From: Ensifer adhaerens
GTDB taxonomy: Bacteria; Pseudomonadota; Alphaproteobacteria; Rhizobiales; Rhizobiaceae
Reading direction: 5' to 3'
Assembly: GCA_900215285.1 (NCBI GenBank)
Contig: OCMG01000004.1
Coordinates: 558,001-622,000, forward strand
DNA length: 64,000 bases
Under the pieces are notes generated by a model that saw nothing but the letters and a program-made list of their open reading frames with translations, was not told the origin of the DNA and made no database searches. The position numbers and the translations under genes were made by a program. Positions 61,817-64,000 of this stretch are shown here, one piece after another. Within the stretch, counting starts at the first letter, position 1. Each line of letters opens with the position of its first letter.

Positions 61817-62679
61817 TAGTAAAGCCCGGGCGGGAAATACTTGATGAACAGTTCGTTGAGCTTGCCGTTGCGCGCCAGCTCCAGCAGGCCGTGATCGAAG
61901 GCGGCCGCCAGCGGTTCGCCCTGACGGGTCATGATCGTCATGCCTTCGCCCAGAAAATCGCCGGAATAAAAGGGGCCGCCGCGAAAGGCACAGCAATTGT
62001 CCGCCTCGGCGCTCGCTGCCCAAAAAGCAAGGGCCAGTCCTTCGCCGAAGACCGTGTCGACCTCATCCGCCTTGAGGGCCTTGAGCATGGACTGACGGTC
62101 GTCAAAGAGCCGAGGGGTCAGGCTCGGGAAATAGGCCTTCAGCATGGCCTGGTGCGCCGTGTCCTTGACCACGCCGACCTTTCCGGCCGCCAGCTTCATC
62201 GGCGTGACGGCCTCGCCCGCAGCCTTCTTCAACGAGAGAAAGCGGGCGGATAGCTGCAGATACGGCCGGGAGAAATCGAATTTCGTGCGCAGTTCCGGCG
62301 TCACCGCAATTCCGGCAATCACGGCATCGCCCGAGCGGCTCTCCAGGGCTGTCTGGAGTTCAGCGAAAGGCAGAGCCTGGATCTGGCATTTTGCCGTCAC
62401 CTCAAGCGTTTCGCAGAGCTCGCGGGCAAGGTCGACATTGAAGCCGGACAGCCTGCCTTCCGAATCCAGGAACTCGAAAGGGGGGAAGTCGAGCGTGGTC
62501 AGAAAGCGAATGCGCGGCAAGGCACTGATGTCGGGCATGGCGCGATGTTCGCGCTTGTCGAAGGTCAAGAGTGGGCCCTGCTGGTCGGCCGCAGCCATCT
62601 GAGCATGCATAGCCGGCAATAGAAACAGCAAAAAACCCATAATTCTTATGGATGCAGCGCCAATGCCGTTGGTTACCAT
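61816..62679 (-). CDS. Amino-acid-type periplasmic solute-binding protein
   Basis: The 287-residue protein is an SBP_bac_3 family member: signal peptide (IMGFLLFLLPAMHAQMAAA), then FLTTLDFPPFEFLDSEGRLSGFNVDLARELCETLEVTAKCQ, GDAVIAGIAVTPELRTKFDFSRPY and VGVVKDTAHQAML. Such proteins deliver amino acids to ABC transporters, but no permease or ATPase gene is adjacent, so it may be an orphan or a sensor-type binding protein. A second start at 62640 is possible. Confidence 0.85.
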   Translation of the reverse strand: MVTNGIGAASIRIMGFLLFLLPAMHAQMAAADQQGPLLTFDKREHRAMPDISALPRIRFLTTLDFPPFEFLDSEGRLSGFNVDLARELCETLEVTAKCQIQALPFAELQTALESRSGDAVIAGIAVTPELRTKFDFSRPYLQLSARFLSLKKAAGEAVTPMKLAAGKVGVVKDTAHQAMLKAYFPSLTPRLFDDRQSMLKALKADEVDTVFGEGLALAFWAASAEADNCCAFRGGPFYSGDFLGEGMTIMTRQGEPLAAAFDHGLLELARNGKLNELFIKYFPPGLY

Positions 62680-62742
62680 GTGCTTAAAGTTCTCGATGTT
62701 TCATAAATTTTCGATCGATGCCAACGACGGTTTATCAAAGTC

Positions 62743-64000
62743 ATGCGCGCCGGAGAATATTGGAATTCCGGAATTGTCGATAAATCCGCGACGCCGCAGC
62801 CGGCGATCGCCGTATTTGAGTTCGCAGAGGCAGAGAGTGCTATCCCTGCGGACGAGATGCGGCTTTTCCTGGCCCTTGGCATCGGCAAACCGACGCTGGC
62901 CGCTGCATTTGTGAAGGCGCGCCAGAACGGCACGACGATCGAACGCGAACTGATCGCCGAAGGCACGCTTGACCCGCACATCTTCTACGAAGCTCTGGCC
63001 GAGTTCCTGGGGCTGCCCTATCTGGCAGAGATCAATCCCGCCAACGTCTTCCTCACGGAAACGATCGATACGCAGCTTTCGAGCGGCCCGCTCCTGCGCC
63101 TGAGCCGCCCTTCGCTGCCCGCTGTGGTCGTGGTCGCTCCCGAAGCACGCCACGCGATCACATTGCGCCGCCGGCTTGATGCGGCTTGCGACATGCGCTC
63201 CGGCCTTGCAATTGCCGCTCCGCAAACCATTCGGGAGGCGGTCTGGCAGGCAAACAGCCGGGCGCGGGTCGAGACCGTCACCGGTCGGCTTTTTGGGGAC
63301 GCGCCGGCCTTCAGTGCACGGGTCGTGCTGTCGGGCTGGCAGGGCTACGCGCTCGGCGCCCTGTCCATCAGCTTTCCGCTCGCGGCCTTCGCCTGGCCAG
63401 AACCGGTGCTGCTTATGCTCCATATCGCACTGAGCGCGATTTATCTCCTCGCTATTGGCCTGAGGGCCGCCGCGCTCAAACTGGGCGCGCGGGACGCTGC
63501 GCGCCTGCCGACACTTCCGTCAGGCGCCGCCGAAGCGCCGCTGCCCGTCTACACGGTTCTGGTTGCGGCCTATCGGGAGGAAGAAATGGCCGAACAGATG
63601 ATTGCGGCCCTGAACCGGCTGGATTGGCCCAAGTCTCTGCTCGATATCAAGATCGTCTGCGAAGCGGATGATCAAGCGACGATCGCCGCAGTGCGGCGGC
63701 ACGCAAAGGGAGCACATTACGAAGTGGTCGAAGTGCCTGCGCAGGGACCGAGGACCAAGCCGAAGGCGCTCGATTATGCGTTGGCCGGCGCCCGCGGCGA
63801 GTATGTCGTTATCTTCGACGCCGAGGACAGGCCACATCCTCGTCAATTGCGCGAAGCCTATGCGCGTTTCCGCGAGGGGCCACAGTCGCTGGCCTGCCTG
63901 CAGGCGCCGCTCAACATTTCGAATGCCGCAGAAAGCCGGATTGCCGCGCTCTTTGCCCTTGAATATGCGGGACAATTTCGCAGCCTGCTGCCGCTTCTTG
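62743..64000 (+). CDS. Large GT2 family glycosyltransferase with N-terminal type-II-secretion-like domain (3' end outside window)
   Basis: The open frame runs from ATG 62743 to the window end (419 codons, no stop). The N-terminal 140 residues (FLALGIGKPTLAAAFVKARQNGTTIERELIAEGTLDPHIFYEALAEFLGLPYL) resemble the T2SS E N-terminal (MshEN) fold. Two hydrophobic segments follow (about 205-250, LGALSISFPLAAFAWPEPVLLMLHIALSAIYLLAIGL), then a GT2 domain: PVYTVLVAAYREEEM, KIVCEADD and the DAED motif in YVVIFDAEDRPHP. This layout is seen in rhizobial membrane glycosyltransferases. Shine-Dalgarno support is weak; no in-frame ATG lies upstream. Confidence 0.85.
   Translation, partial: MRAGEYWNSGIVDKSATPQPAIAVFEFAEAESAIPADEMRLFLALGIGKPTLAAAFVKARQNGTTIERELIAEGTLDPHIFYEALAEFLGLPYLAEINPANVFLTETIDTQLSSGPLLRLSRPSLPAVVVVAPEARHAITLRRRLDAACDMRSGLAIAAPQTIREAVWQANSRARVETVTGRLFGDAPAFSARVVLSGWQGYALGALSISFPLAAFAWPEPVLLMLHIALSAIYLLAIGLRAAALKLGARDAARLPTLPSGAAEAPLPVYTVLVAAYREEEMAEQMIAALNRLDWPKSLLDIKIVCEADDQATIAAVRRHAKGAHYEVVEVPAQGPRTKPKALDYALAGARGEYVVIFDAEDRPHPRQLREAYARFREGPQSLACLQAPLNISNAAESRIAALFALEYAGQFRSLLPLL

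Noticed and set aside
61628..62253. Open frames on both strands across the 53-bp repeats
   Set aside because: They translate repeat DNA or run antisense to the solute-binding protein; no gene is supported.

Overview
The window reads as chromosomal DNA of a Rhizobiaceae alphaproteobacterium (Rhizobium/Agrobacterium relatives). Reasons: high GC with strong third-position bias, pheST, a dnaX-ybaB pair beside a small SRP RNA, alphaproteobacterial families (TIGR02186, DUF6460, ligase-associated Lhr/PdeM, a PodJ-like polar protein with a CtrA-type box) and two kinds of intergenic repeat that look rhizobial. This placement rests on recognition of sequences; no search was run. No prophage, IS element, tRNA, rRNA or CRISPR array was seen.

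Layout. 1-4.1 kb: pheS (5' end outside the window) and pheT, separated by a BrnT/BrnA toxin-antitoxin pair with its own palindrome. 4.1-7.5 kb: acetylpolyamine/histone deacetylase-type hydrolase, SRPBCC protein, lipoprotein, YdeI-type protein and a VapBC pair with an operator palindrome. 7.5-11.4 kb: ybaB, dnaX, SRP RNA (ffs), HIT protein and nudC. 11.4-22 kb: surface-sugar region with galE, a DUF442 phosphatase-like gene, two paralogous GT2-type glycosyltransferases, a GT-B glycosyltransferase, an NAD-dependent epimerase/reductase, a B12-type radical SAM protein, a C-methyltransferase, a dTDP-sugar-3,5-epimerase-like protein and a glucose-1-phosphate cytidylyltransferase. Most of these form one minus-strand operon. 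One glycosyltransferase gene in it is bracketed by an exact 20-bp repeat and has no normal start codon.

22-34 kb: fatty acid hydroxylase-type membrane protein, a Liv-type ABC transporter operon (binding protein, livH, livM, livG, livF), an aminotransferase, mscL, and a very large solute-symporter/hybrid histidine kinase. 34-38 kb: four tandem genes for about 141-145-residue exported proteins of unknown function. Three of them share an upstream hairpin and promoter-proximal palindromes, and two are a recent 614-bp duplication. 38-43.5 kb: beta-oxidation genes (fadB-type, fadA-type, acyl-CoA dehydrogenase) with a perfect 11-bp-arm palindrome before the dehydrogenase. 43.9-47.6 kb: PodJ-like polar organiser.

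47.8-64 kb: TSUP exporter with its TIGR02186 partner, PdeM and Lhr-type helicase, TerB protein, degenerate nuclease-fold protein, S24/LexA-like regulator, LuxR-type response regulator, DUF952, pyrD, MATE exporter, CAP-domain lipoprotein, TPR-methyltransferase, YitT protein, solute-binding protein, and the first 1.26 kb of a large membrane glycosyltransferase that runs off the end.

The most unusual items are the tandem exported-protein array with shared leader hairpins and operators (34.5-37.7 kb), and the sugar cluster that pairs CDP-sugar activation, C-methylation and a B12-radical SAM enzyme (14.3-21.9 kb), with its repeat scar.
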